DNA from: Conidiobolus incongruus B7586
Lineage: Eukaryota; Entomophthoromycota; Entomophthoromycetes; Entomophthorales; Conidiobolaceae
Reading direction: 5' to 3'
NCBI GenBank assembly: GCA_000697335.1
Contig: JNEM01015713.1
Coordinates: forward strand, 1 to 13,489
Length of the DNA stretch: 13,489 nucleotides
The position numbers and the translations under genes were made by a program. Below are positions 1 through 8,917 of this stretch, piece by piece. Positions within the stretch are counted from its first letter, which is position 1. The number at the start of each line of letters is the position of its first letter. Below the pieces are notes generated by a model, which did not search any database, had not been told where the DNA came from, and saw only the letters and a program-made list of their open reading frames with translations.

Positions 1-405
1 ATATATATAGTTTAAAAATATTTATTCTTTTATATATTTTATATAAAATTAATTTTTCAAGATTAATAATATAATTGAAAATCTAGAAATTAAATAATTT
101 ATCAATTTTTTCTTATAAAATTAATATATAAAAATAATTTTAATAAAAGTTATTTCTTGAAAATTTATAATAAATAAAGATATTCAAAAATATTTAATAT
201 CTTAATTTTGTTAGGATATTAATTTATAAATATTTCAACATTATCACCAAATTTATAATAAAAATATTGATATTCTAATATAAGTGAAATAAATATTGAT
301 ATTGAACTAAAAATAATAAAATTATATTTAATTTTTTATAATCTAGCAATCATAATTTTCCAAATTTAATTAATTTATTTTGGTTCTATCAATTGCTAGT
401 GGAAA
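1..405. other. A+T-rich intergenic DNA, no gene seen
   Basis: This stretch is very A+T-rich and has frequent stops in all frames. The only structure I noticed is a short direct repeat: AAATATTGATATT occurs twice between about 265 and 305. I see no coding signal, RNA gene or mobile-element hallmark. Confidence 0.6.
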
Positions 406-697
406 GTTAGTAATAGATAAGGAAACGGCCTATTTATGTCCTGTTTGCTAGTTTAGGTTGGGGTGTTTTATTGGGGTTTGTTAAGAGTTTAATGAGCTTC
501 ACAAAAGACCGGAGGTGATGACGATAATATATCTCTTATAGTCCAATTGTTGGCTGTAGGTAGTGTAAAGAAATGTATTGGGTTACTAGAAGAATGAGAC
601 CTTGAAGTGATATGATAGATCCTTTGGGGTTAAGACTCCACAAGGCAATAGATCGCGAGATGAAGTAGATCGGGTGGGTTACTATTTATGTAACCAC
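406..697. other. G-rich island of unknown nature (island A)
   Basis: Composition jumps here: 421-480 has about 43% G+C by my count, against roughly 15-20% on both sides. The plus strand is clearly richer in G than C, with GGGG runs near 459-476. The right edge carries a hairpin: GTGGGTTAC at 674-682 pairs with GTAACCAC at 690-697 with one bulged G and a seven-base loop. On the minus strand one frame stays open for roughly 45 codons (about 640 down to 500), but I recognise no protein family in it. It could be a structured RNA gene, a remnant of a decayed gene, or inserted DNA that has not yet drifted to the local composition. I found no tRNA, 5S rRNA, U-snRNA or SRP hallmark. Confidence 0.35.
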
Positions 698-1481
698 ATT
701 TTATTTAATTGTTTTATCCTATTAAAAATCATATTAACAAAATAAGAAATATATATATTAATAATTTTTTAAATTTATTATAATATATTAAACTTTAATA
801 ATATTTAATCGGGGTAAATTTAATTATTTTTATAAAATTTTAATTTTAAAAAAAATTTGATAATAAAAACTTATTGCAATATTTTAATGGTTTTTAGTAT
901 TAATATTATAAAATAAATTCTTTAATAAATATAATTTAATATATTAATAGTATATTTAATAATTTATAATGCTTTAAATATCATAGTATAATAATATAAA
1001 AATAATGAAATACTATGTTTTATAATTTCTTAAAGTTTAATAATATATAGTTATATTGTTTTATTTGATTCTAATATAAAAAACTAAAATATTATTATAA
1101 ATTAAAAATATTAATATTTTAAATTTTGGATTAATGTCATTGGTAGATTATAAGTTTTAAAATATCATATCCAATTAAATTTCCAATATAATATTGATAT
1201 ATATATAATCTTAATATCAGGATATTTAAGGATCCAATAATAATAAAATACATATATTACAAAATCGATTAGATTATCAGAAAATATATGCTTTATTTAT
1301 TTTTTGTTATTATCATAATAAATAATCTAGTTTAACTCTATTATAATGGTAATAAAGTTAAAAATAGAGATTATTAAATATTAAAGATGATAGTAGAATT
1401 TTTTAATCAAGAATTAATTGAATATAAATTATAAATTATAAATTATATTTTAAAAGAAAATTTTATAAAATTAAATAGTTT
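698..1481. other. A+T-rich intergenic DNA, no gene seen
   Basis: This is low-complexity A+T-rich sequence between island A and the left end of the mariner relic. I see no open frame of useful length, no structured RNA and no repeat beyond short A/T runs and scattered copies of a TTGATATAT-like word near 1193-1203. Confidence 0.6.
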
Positions 1482-2676
1482 TTACTTAATATTGAAAATT
1501 TGTATTAAATTAACCAAATATAAAAATTTATTACTTTGTAATTTAAATAATAGGAATTTTTTGTGATTGAAAAAAAATAAACATTTTAATATATAAAAAG
1601 TAAAAATAAATATATATTATAAAATTAATAGTTTCCTTTATTTCTAATAACTTTTTGCTATACTTTTAGTAAAGATCTAACACCTAAAAAACAGTTCTTT
1701 TTATTAAAGACTGAAATTTGATATTTTATAAACCAATTAAATTTTCCTGTAGAAATTTTCTTTCTTGTAAGCTAGTTTTTTAATTGCCCAAAACAATTAT
1801 AATTACATAGGTTATAATCTAAGGAATATACTAGATATAGTAGTTTTTTCCAGTTATTTTTAATTAAAAAGTTTTTTATAACTTTAGATTTATGTATTTT
1901 ATAATTATCATGCAAAATAATAGGTTTTCTCAAATTATATTGAGAATACTAATTAAAAATAGTTTTATTTAAAAAAGAAATATAAAGTTTATTATTAATT
2001 AATTTTCTTTTAAAAATTAAATAAAAATAGCATATTCTATTATAATCTATTACAACAATTAATATTTGCTTATTAATAAAGTATTTATTTAAAGGAATTT
2101 GTAGAGGGGGTTGATTTAACTTAATCTAACACTTTGATTTATGTTTTAATAAAGGATTATATAAAAGAATCTATGATTCATTAATTATAATAATTTATTG
2201 TAAAAGCTTTAGTTTCTAACTATACCTTAGTAAGTTTTGTTTAGCAATAACTACTTTATCTTTTTTTTAAGCTTTAGTTAAATTATAAGGTATTTATTTT
2301 ATATTTTCATTAATTAATTTTAATTTAAACTTTAATATATATAAAATACTTATGTAACTAATATTAAAATATCTTGATAATTCTCTAACTAAAATAAAAT
2401 ATACTTTTCAATATATTTTTTTATTTTATTAATAATTAAAAGTATAACAATTAAAATTAGTCTTTTAAATTTTAACAGGTTTTAGGTAGTTTCTTTTTTA
2501 GCTTTAAAGTAATTTACCAGCAATATATTGTTGATTTAAATAATATTTTATTACCAAAAGCTGCTTGTAAATTTTAAATGATTTTAGAGGGTTTATAGTT
2601 AAGTTTAATTGATACTAAAATAAAAAACTTTTGATAGTTACTATTTAGTTTAAGTATAATTAAATTAAACAACTAA
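1482..2676 (-). mobile_element. Decayed mariner-family DNA transposon (left copy)
   Basis: This is a Tc1/mariner-type element of about 1.2 kb, close to the 1.2-1.4 kb usual for mariners, with the transposase on the minus strand. The ends are inferred from imperfect terminal inverted repeats. The left end (1482-1520) and the reverse complement of the right end (2642-2676) both begin TTA and share an AACYAAATA block about 35-39 bases in. TA dinucleotides at 1483-1484 and 2674-2675 would fit the TA target duplication mariners make. A second copy of the same family starts at 13174 in the same orientation and supports the left boundary. The element is clearly inactive. Its transposase is described separately. 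Confidence 0.72.
1625..2640 (-). pseudogene. Mariner DD34D transposase relic
   Basis: In intact relatives this enzyme cuts and pastes the element through its inverted repeats. Reading the minus strand gives the mariner order. An N-terminal helix-turn-helix includes QAAFGNK and STIY near 2560-2520. A second helix-turn-helix, VRELSRYFNIS, lies near 2390-2350. Then come a linker with KDKVVIAKQNLL, a block matching the first catalytic Asp (IINES, expected DE), HDN at about 1904-1912, YSLDYNLCNYN (family form YSPDLxPxDYxxF), FGQLKN, and a C-terminal QKVIRNKGNY. The second Asp codon is 1907-1909 and the third expected Asp is at 1802-1804, 34 residues apart as in mariners. The expected Asp 1 (2180-2182) and Asp 3 codons both read AAT (Asn), each one G-to-A step from GAT. 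Several in-frame stops and at least one frame change between the two helix-turn-helix units show it is dead. About 338 codons is normal family length. Confidence 0.8.
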
Positions 2677-3087
2677 TTTTAAAAAATTAATTTTTTATTT
2701 GAAACTAATAATATGTTTGAAAAATCAGAAACTAAAAAATTTCCCATTTCTTTGATTTTATAGTAATAACAAATATATTTATCAATCTTTATATACTCAT
2801 GATAATCCTTTAACCATATTAATATTTTATTAAATATACTATATTTAATTATAAAAATAGTTATAGTGTTTTGTTGGGTAAAAAAAATAATATGCAAATA
2901 TGAGAATATATTTATCTATTGAAAATTGATTCCACAAAGTAGTGCTATTGATAAAATTTAATCAACATTAATTATAACTAAATAATATTAACTTTAAATA
3001 TATAAAAACTATTTAAATTTTATAAAATTAATAATTAAATTATGATATAATTAAATGTTAGCAAAAGATCATTTAAATTGAATATTT

Positions 3088-3122
<35 letters not shown>

Positions 3123-3762
3123 TTTATTTACAAATGAAAAATAATTGAAAAATACCTTAAAGTTATAAGAAATTAAAGTTAATCGGATAAAATATTAATT
3201 TAACTTTTTTTAATATTAATTTTATTAAAAATTTTAATAATTTTTTTAAAATTTGTTAATATAATTTATAATTTAAATAACTATTAAAGGTTCTGTTTAT
3301 ATGTCAAAAGGCGTTAAAATTGATATATTTATCTTGCATCATTTTTACTGTTCTAAAATAAAGAGATTTCAATTTAAAACTAAATTATGAAAATTAACTC
3401 AATAAAAAATACAATTTTTTGTAAATTACCAAATATTTAATCATATGATATTCTAGAAAAATATATAATAATAAATTACTAAATTTATAATTTAAAAGTA
3501 TTATAATTATTTTTATTTTTTAAGTTGAGATAAGAAATAATTTTAAAATTGTATCAAATTTACTTAATTTAAATTATCCAATGTTTAATAGTATATTCAT
3601 AAATTACTATAATGTTGATAGTTAAATAGAATTTTAAAATATTAAATAAGTGTGAATTATTTACTGGAACCCGATTTAAGTTAAATAGAAATCCATTTAT
3701 ACGGGCAAAAATACGTTTGTAAGTTTTAAATGTGAAACATAAATATATATAATATATTACAA
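2677..3762. other. A+T-rich intergenic DNA
   Basis: No gene is supported here. A 72-codon open frame on the minus strand (2679-2897) lies just outside the mariner end, is dominated by Ile, Tyr, Lys and Phe, and looks like chance in A+T-rich DNA. The stretch includes a long (AT) run at 3091-3118. Composition begins to rise near 3660 just before island B. Confidence 0.6.
3091..3118. repeat. (AT)14 microsatellite
   Basis: This is an uninterrupted alternating AT run of 28 bases inside A+T-rich intergenic DNA. It is self-complementary and a likely length polymorphism; no function is implied. Confidence 0.95.
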
Positions 3763-4220
3763 GCTAATGACGACCGTAAACGTGGGAGGAGGTAGTCTTT
3801 TAGAGCTTAAACGGGGAATCGCCAGTGGTAAATGATAGATTACCACAAGGTTAAGGGAAATTAAGAGGGTTCACCAAATTGGGTGAAAATAGCTTACTGC
3901 AAATCAAGGTCTTCGAATAAAGTAAATATCTCACGCTCGTCACAACTCAATACGTTTTGTGAGTGTTACGAGAAAAACTTAGAGACTGGATACTTTTGAA
4001 AATGAAGATAGAAAGATTGGTTTATTGATTGGCTTGTGATGATCTTATAATAGGTTCAATTGTTGAGTTTGGGTGGCTATGAATAACTTCAGATGGAAAG
4101 CACTAAGTTAGACTAGTTCATAAAATGATGTACTTCCAATGTGACTTCTTGCATTAGTGCAATAGTCAGAGTTTCTTGAGTGATGGACAAGATTATTCTT
4201 CATCACTAACTTAAATTCAA
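3763..4220. other. G+C-richer island with tandem hairpins (island B)
   Basis: This is the longest departure from local composition outside the gene region; 3781-3840 has about 47% G+C by my count. Three compact inverted repeats lie within 150 bases. GTGGTAA/TTACCAC (3825-3831 with 3840-3846) has a perfect 7-bp stem. TTCACC/GGTGAA (3870-3875 with 3882-3887) has a perfect 6-bp stem. An imperfect stem of about 12 bp pairs 3936-3948 with 3961-3972. In a genome this A+T-rich, such clustering is what a structured RNA gene would show. I could not match it to tRNA, rRNA, SRP, RNase P or spliceosomal RNAs. The right half (about 3978-4211) instead reads like decayed coding sequence and is listed separately. 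The two halves may be unrelated. Confidence 0.4.
3978..4211 (+). pseudogene. Possible decayed coding strip, family unknown
   Basis: One plus-strand frame gives about 78 codons with only four stops. The residues are balanced (Trp, Cys, Asp, Gly, His, Gln) rather than the Ile/Lys/Asn/Tyr runs typical of local chance frames; a sample is LACDDLIIGSIVEFGWL at about 4029-4079. All four stops (TGA, TGA, TAA, TAG) could come from Arg, Trp or Gln codons by single C-to-T or G-to-A changes, the same direction of decay seen in the mariner copies. I do not recognise the family. A minus-strand frame over the same bases is also fairly open, so the strand is uncertain. It may be a piece of a transposase or of a dead host gene. 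Confidence 0.25.
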
Positions 4221-4815
4221 CATTCCAATAGAAATAATAGGTTTATTTGTAATAAATATTGAAGTATATTATCAAACATAACACTTTTTTCATTAATTTT
4301 AGTTATTCTTAAAATATATGGTTGAGTATGTGATTTAGAACAATAGCCATAATTGATAAAATAATATAATTAATAAAATGAAAAAAGAAAAATATTTGGC
4401 TAGGGAAAAAGTTAATAAAAAATTTTGAGATAGTGTGATTTCATATTGAGAAGTTGCATCAACTTCAATTTTTATAATAATTTTTTTTACTTTCTATTAT
4501 ATAAATTGAAAATATTAAATATAAATATTAATCTGTGAGAGTCATAATTCTTGAATAATAAAATTTATAACTTGGCATAATTGAATCATAGATAAATTTG
4601 ACTAATAGTCCTTTACCATGCTTTTTTAAAATAAACTTGTCAGCAAAATTCACGATGAAACGGTTAATATAATTAGAAGATTTTATTTCTTTTGGCAACA
4701 TTTATTAAATTGATAAGTTTAAGGAAAAGCAATGTTCCACTAGAGACAAGCTTTGAATTAATTGTCAAAATTCAATCACTTCTAAAAGAAACTCTAAAAA
4801 GTTAAAAATTTATAG
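4221..4815. other. A+T-rich DNA, no clear gene
   Basis: This lies between island B and the recognisable part of the second mariner-like relic. A short plus-strand frame near 4630-4700 (residues such as KLVSKIHDETVNIIRRFYFFW) might belong to the N-terminal DNA-binding part of that relic, but the match is too weak to call. Confidence 0.4.
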
Positions 4816-5440
4816 AAGAAAAATTTTTTCATTTATTATTAAAGAAAATATAAAAGAAATTGTATATTGAATTTAAATATATTTATTTCAAAGAGGTACC
4901 GCATATATTGTCAGCATTTCAAAAAATAAAAAAAATACTGTAACTCAAAATTTCAATAATAAATACAATCATAGGCTATTGAGATAAATTATTCGTATAA
5001 ATCAAAGCTGGTACTCATTGTATATATGATTATCTTGTCAAAAGTTAAATTCAGAGGTTGAATTTAAAATTCAATATTAATTTTTAATAACTTAAAAAAC
5101 TCCAAAGTAAAGACTTTCATTATTAATATACATTATAAAAATATTTACTTCAAATTGTTATTACTACAAGTATTCTTGGTAAGTGATTTAATAATAATCA
5201 CTATCGTTAAAAAATATATAATATAACCAAGTTTATTTTGCTCAATTTGAATGTCATTAAGTATTCATAATAATACCAAGTATCATAAAACAAGCACTGT
5301 TGAAGCCTTTATTAAAATGAGCTTTACTATCATATCCACCATATTATCCAGGTATGAGCACGTGTGATTTTGAGGGCTTTGGACTATCAATGGATTTTTA
5401 TAACGGAAATCAATTTAAATATCATAGCAATATTAAAGGT
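4816..5440 (+). pseudogene. Second mariner-like transposase relic, different lineage
   Basis: Plus-strand frames contain the mariner blocks in the right order. YFKEVPHILSAFQK lies at about 4884-4925, matching the (R)WVPHxLTxxQK linker after the helix-turn-helix. IIRINQSWYSLY lies at about 4988-5023, matching the first-Asp block xxxIDExWxxxY, with the Asp position (5000-5002) reading Asn. SYPPYYPGMSTCDFEGF lies at about 5327-5377, matching the HPPYSPDxxPCDFxLF block, with the third Asp kept at 5366-5368. The first and third catalytic positions are 122 codons apart in one frame, close to the 126 in the left mariner copy. The second Asp block near 5255-5263 is blurred. Stops are numerous and at least one frame change lies between the VPH and first-Asp blocks. 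The residues around the third Asp differ clearly from the 1482-2676 element, so it is a separate family. Limits are approximate and I could not find its inverted repeats. Confidence 0.6.
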
Positions 5441-6418
5441 AATTAAACTGTTTAAAAATAACAATTAAAAAAACTAATAATCCTATTAAATAAAATTAAA
5501 AAATTTTAAATTATTTTCATATTTTTATTATTAATATTTTTGTTAAACATAATACTCATCAAAAATAATGATTATGTAATCAATTCCACTTATTTTATTA
5601 TATGAGAATATTAACTCTTAAAGAAATTATATCAAAAAGTCTTATATTTAAGTTTATTCAAAAAAGAATAATGGGAATTACTCGAGTTGGTAATATAACT
5701 TCAAGTACAGTAGTTGGGTTTTTTGTACTACGCATAATCTGTTTTTACTTATTTTGGTTATTAACATAACTGAATATATTATTTTATCAAGATCAAAATT
5801 TATTTGAAAATGAAATTAGTGATAACCATTATAGTTACAAGATAATACACAGTGTATAAATTACTACAATGTAATATTCATTATAATTAGTAATAATATA
5901 ATTTCAAATTTAATTATTTAAGTATTGTAATTAAAATAATTATTTGTAAAAACTTATTTAAAATAATACTTATAACTAAATAATTTATTATTTATTAAAA
6001 GTAAATTAATAAATTTAAATATTTATATCAATTAATTTTTGAAATAATATTTTTTTAAAAAAATAATATGATTAAAAAATTTGAATTATTTTTAATTAAT
6101 ATATTAATATTACTTAATTTTTTATTTATGAATTTATTTTTATTATTGTTTTTTTTGATACAGTTGATATTTTAAATTAAAAGATTACTAAGTAATTTTA
6201 ATTGCTATGATTTAATATGACTTTAATTCAAATAATAATTGATTAATTGATATATACAATCTAGATCTCATAATAATCATTTTGATTATGAATGATTAAT
6301 GTAAAATATATATGAATATTAAATTACATTAAGAACCGTGGACTTGATTTCTTATGATGTTCATCAGTCATTAACACAGTCATAGCTTATTAACATCCAC
6401 CTTAATTTCATTCAATCT
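5441..6418. other. A+T-rich intergenic DNA, no clear gene
   Basis: This is mostly low-complexity sequence. A 36-codon open stretch at about 5669-5769 is less A+T-rich than its surroundings, but I do not recognise it and cannot tie it to the preceding transposase relic. Near 6274-6300 there is a small inverted repeat, AATCATT...AATGATT. Nothing else is supported. Confidence 0.45.
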
Positions 6419-6634
6419 GAAGCTTTTGGTGCAACTTTTACAGTATAGAACCCGATATACTAAGTTAAAAAGTGGATTGATTTATTTTATAACTTTAATC
6501 GATTAAATAAAACTAAATACCAGTATATGACAGATTGTGCCAATAACCAAGCTCAATTGAAAAATAGATTAATATGTTTAAATTATATATGGATTTATTG
6601 ATCATTTTATCGAATAGCGTATTGAAAGAGCGAG
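6419..6634 (+). pseudogene. Possible Mutator-like (MULE) transposase fragment
   Basis: One plus-strand frame carries about 45 codons without a stop in very A+T-rich DNA. It resembles the middle of a MULE transposase. EAFGATFTV is followed by VKKWIDLFYNF and then YMTDCANNQAQLKNRL, which looks like the xMTDxxxxExxAI block holding the second catalytic Asp (codon 6533-6535). Next comes IWIY and, after a stop, SFYRIAYWKSE, in the place where the family has the CxWHxxRAWxK block. The expected Cys and His are not visible. Several stops are present, so it is not functional. The match is to a motif pattern from memory, not an alignment, so it remains tentative. A weak possible continuation lies at 7064-7260. 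Confidence 0.33.
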
Positions 6635-7521
6635 TAATAACTAATCTGAATAAAAAGAATTAAGCATTATTATTTTTTATAAATAAAAGATAAGAAAATA
6701 TTCAAATTTTAATACTTAATTTGACTAAATTGAATTGATGCAAAAATGTAATTTTCAGTTTTAATAAATTGTTATTTATGATATTATGATTATTAAATAA
6801 TAAAATTAATTTCTATTAATATAAGCATATTCTTCGCTTTTTTTATTAGGTAATACTAATTTTGACTTTTCAGCAGTAATTTAATAAATCCTCAAAAACT
6901 TAGTTCACTTTTGTAACTTAAATATGTAACAATTTTAAAATACATAGAAACTATTGCAATATTATGGATTTCATTATTTAATATCAATCTATTGTATTAA
7001 CATTCTAATAAACGAGTAATTCAAATTCAATATTAGAAAAAGAATATGGTTTGTAGTATAAAAATGCACTGATATTTTTCCAATAGAATGTATTAATCCA
7101 AAAATATAACAATTCCAATTTAATAGAAATCACAACTATGAATGTGGGAATTAGCAATAAAATTCTCATTATAGGATTAAATGTGATTATGTGTAAACAA
7201 ATAATTCTCATATTTGAACTCGTGGTAAAATGATATATCTTGATATTTTATCCACTCTAATCTATGAAATTTATTAATTATATCTCTATTTTCAAAAAAA
7301 ACAACAATTTAAATAATTTTTAATAAATTTAATTATTTAATTAAAATAAGTAAAAGAGTTTTGAATTATAATGAATGATATATTAAAATATAAAAAGTAT
7401 ATATATTAAAAATCTGAAATTATAATTTTAAATTATTAGATCAATTAAATTTATTATTATTATTATTACTCTTTTTTTCAATTTTAATTTAATTGAGCAA
7501 TGAGAAAAAAAATTAATTTAA

Positions 7522-7541
7522 CATCAATTTTTAAATTGATG
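7522..7541. repeat. Perfect short inverted repeat
   Basis: CATCAATTT and its exact reverse complement AAATTGATG are separated by TT. The 9-bp arms could form a tight cruciform or hairpin. It is isolated, with no gene nearby, so its role is unknown. Confidence 0.8.
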
Positions 7542-8218
7542 ATTAAAATTTATATTAAATTCAATTTATAAAGTTAAATTATCAAATTAATATTTTTATT
7601 AATGAAATTTACTTAATAAATCAATATTAATATAATTAATTGCTGTTATAAATATTATAAGAAGTATTATACCTCAATATTAAATTTAAAAAAATTACTA
7701 AAATTAATAATTAAATAATAATAATAATAATAAATTAAAAAAAATTAATTTAAAAATAGAAATTTTATGTTTGTGCTTTTTTATTTATTAATTTAAATTT
7801 CTCAAAAATTAAAATAAATAAATAAAATTTTTTTTAATTAAAACAAGTTTTTTTTTATTTGAAGTAATTCCTAAAATTTATTAAATTACAATTTTATATT
7901 CTATAATCAAATACATATATATATATGTATATATCTGCATTTACATGTGTCTTTATTATCGACATTCAAGCTTATAATATTATAATTAATTCTATGACAA
8001 ATATCAATAGATGTTCAATATGTATATTAAATAAAACATTGATATTTTGTTAAATTGAGTAATTTATATTTTATTTATTTAATTAATAGAATATTCATAT
8101 TAAAATTCACTTGTATTTTATGAGAATTAATGATATCATTGATTTTACTGATTAAAATCTAATAATTGATTAGTTAATAAATGAATACAATTAATGTTAT
8201 CTTTAGTTTTTATAGCTT

Positions 8219-8220
<2 letters not shown>

Positions 8221-8262
<42 letters not shown>
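8221..8262. repeat. (ATT)n microsatellite, about 14 units
   Basis: This is an uninterrupted trinucleotide run, ATT repeated about fourteen times. Shorter runs of the same unit occur at 7451-7469 and, as AAT, at 7715-7733. They are simple-sequence tracts in intergenic DNA and likely variable in length. Confidence 0.95.
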
Positions 8263-8560
8263 AATTATATATTTAATATAGATTAAAATTTAAATGATAA
8301 AACAATAAATAATATATATATAATTTAGTCAAATAGCGGTGAATTACTTTGTACCCAAGTTTTGACTGCTTGTGTTCATTTTTACTTTTATATTATTTGA
8401 GATAAATTTCATATTTTTATTATATCCCATATTATAGTCTTACATGAATAACATTTCTAATCTCTTTCATTATTAAATTGTATCAACGTGGCCAATTAAA
8501 TAGATTACTTTGATAAACTAAGTACAACATCAAACAAGCCCAATATAATAAGTTAACATC

Positions 8561-8581
8561 ACTTGTAGATAAAATACAAGT
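8561..8581. promoter_or_regulatory. Inverted repeat upstream of receptor gene
   Basis: ACTTGTA (8561-8567) and TACAAGT (8575-8581) are exact reverse complements around a seven-base spacer, about 340 bases upstream of the receptor start. It could be a dimeric regulator site or chance; only the symmetry is seen. Confidence 0.25.
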
Positions 8582-8719
8582 CTACCAACAACATTTGCAA
8601 GCTAAACTATAATAAAAGATAAAAACCGTGATTTCGTGTTATGAAAAGTTGAGATGAATATTTGAATTGTCTCATGAAAAGGAAAGTGGGGCTGGGTATG
8701 ACCATTTCTATACACACCC

Positions 8720-8757
8720 AAAATGGCATTTGGCACGGAATTCAAGTTGGCCATTTT
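8720..8757. promoter_or_regulatory. AAAATGGC/GCCATTTT inverted repeat in the receptor promoter
   Basis: AAAATGGC (8720-8727) is matched by GCCATTTT (8750-8757) across a 22-base spacer. The word TTGGC occurs directly repeated inside and beside the spacer (8730-8734 and 8748-8752). It sits about 160-200 bases before the start codon, upstream of the CCAAT and TATA boxes, in the G+C-richer part of the upstream region. This position fits an upstream regulatory site, but no factor can be named. Confidence 0.3.
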
Positions 8758-8818
8758 TTGTCCAAATTAACGAGTAAATTTCAGATTTGTAACACTCTAC
8801 TATTTCTGTCCCAGTCGT

Positions 8819-8823
8819 CCAAT
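8819..8823 (+). promoter_or_regulatory. CCAAT box
   Basis: CCAAT lies about 31 bases upstream of the TATA box and 95 bases upstream of the start codon, in the plus orientation. This is a usual place for the HAP/NF-Y binding element in fungal promoters. The five-base match alone is weak; spacing to the TATA box supports it. Confidence 0.4.
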
Positions 8824-8853
8824 CACTTATCAACGCTGAACAATCTTGTTTTG

Positions 8854-8860
8854 TATATAA
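8854..8860 (+). promoter_or_regulatory. TATA box of the receptor gene
   Basis: TATATAA fits the TATAWAW consensus and stands out because its immediate flanks are less A+T-rich than most of the window. It is 58 bases upstream of the start codon, which would place transcription initiation near 8880-8895 and leave a short leader of roughly 25-40 bases. Confidence 0.5.
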
Positions 8861-8917
8861 ATCACATACCCACTTCAATCATATCTAAACTGCTTTTTCA
8901 TTTGATTAATAGTTAAA

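Larger units (their letters stand above)
6635..8339. other. A+T-rich intergenic DNA with simple repeats
   Basis: No intact gene is seen. 7064-7260 has slightly balanced composition and one plus-strand frame with the words RIKCDYV and TNNSHI, which could be the C-terminal part of the MULE-like relic, but this is weak. The 68-codon minus-strand frame at 7005-7211 overlies this stretch and looks like chance. The tract also holds a perfect inverted repeat at 7522-7541 and several ATT/AAT and AT runs. Confidence 0.5.

Noticed and set aside
459-476. Strong G-quadruplex in island A
   Set aside because: Only two GGGG runs and nearby GG pairs are present, with a long spacer. At best it would be a weak two-layer structure.
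2679-2897. 72-codon minus-strand open frame
   Set aside because: Composition is dominated by Ile, Lys, Tyr, Asn and Phe, as expected by chance in this DNA. It lies outside the mariner terminal repeat and matches no part of the transposase.
3825-3900. Island B as a tRNA
   Set aside because: The stems do not form a cloverleaf with a 7-base acceptor end, and the GGTTC at 3868-3872 is not followed by the expected T-loop bases.
3763-4000. Island B as a group I or group II intron, or mitochondrial rRNA fragment
   Set aside because: I found no group I core or group II domain V signature and no conserved rRNA word.
7005-7211. 68-codon minus-strand open frame
   Set aside because: No motif is recognisable, it is surrounded by non-coding DNA, and it overlies a stretch with a more plausible, though still weak, plus-strand relic.
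8662-8916. 84-codon open frame directly upstream of the receptor
   Set aside because: It overlaps the CCAAT and TATA boxes and the expected transcription start, has no recognisable domain, and its stop abuts the receptor start codon in another frame. It is most likely a chance frame in the less A+T-rich promoter.
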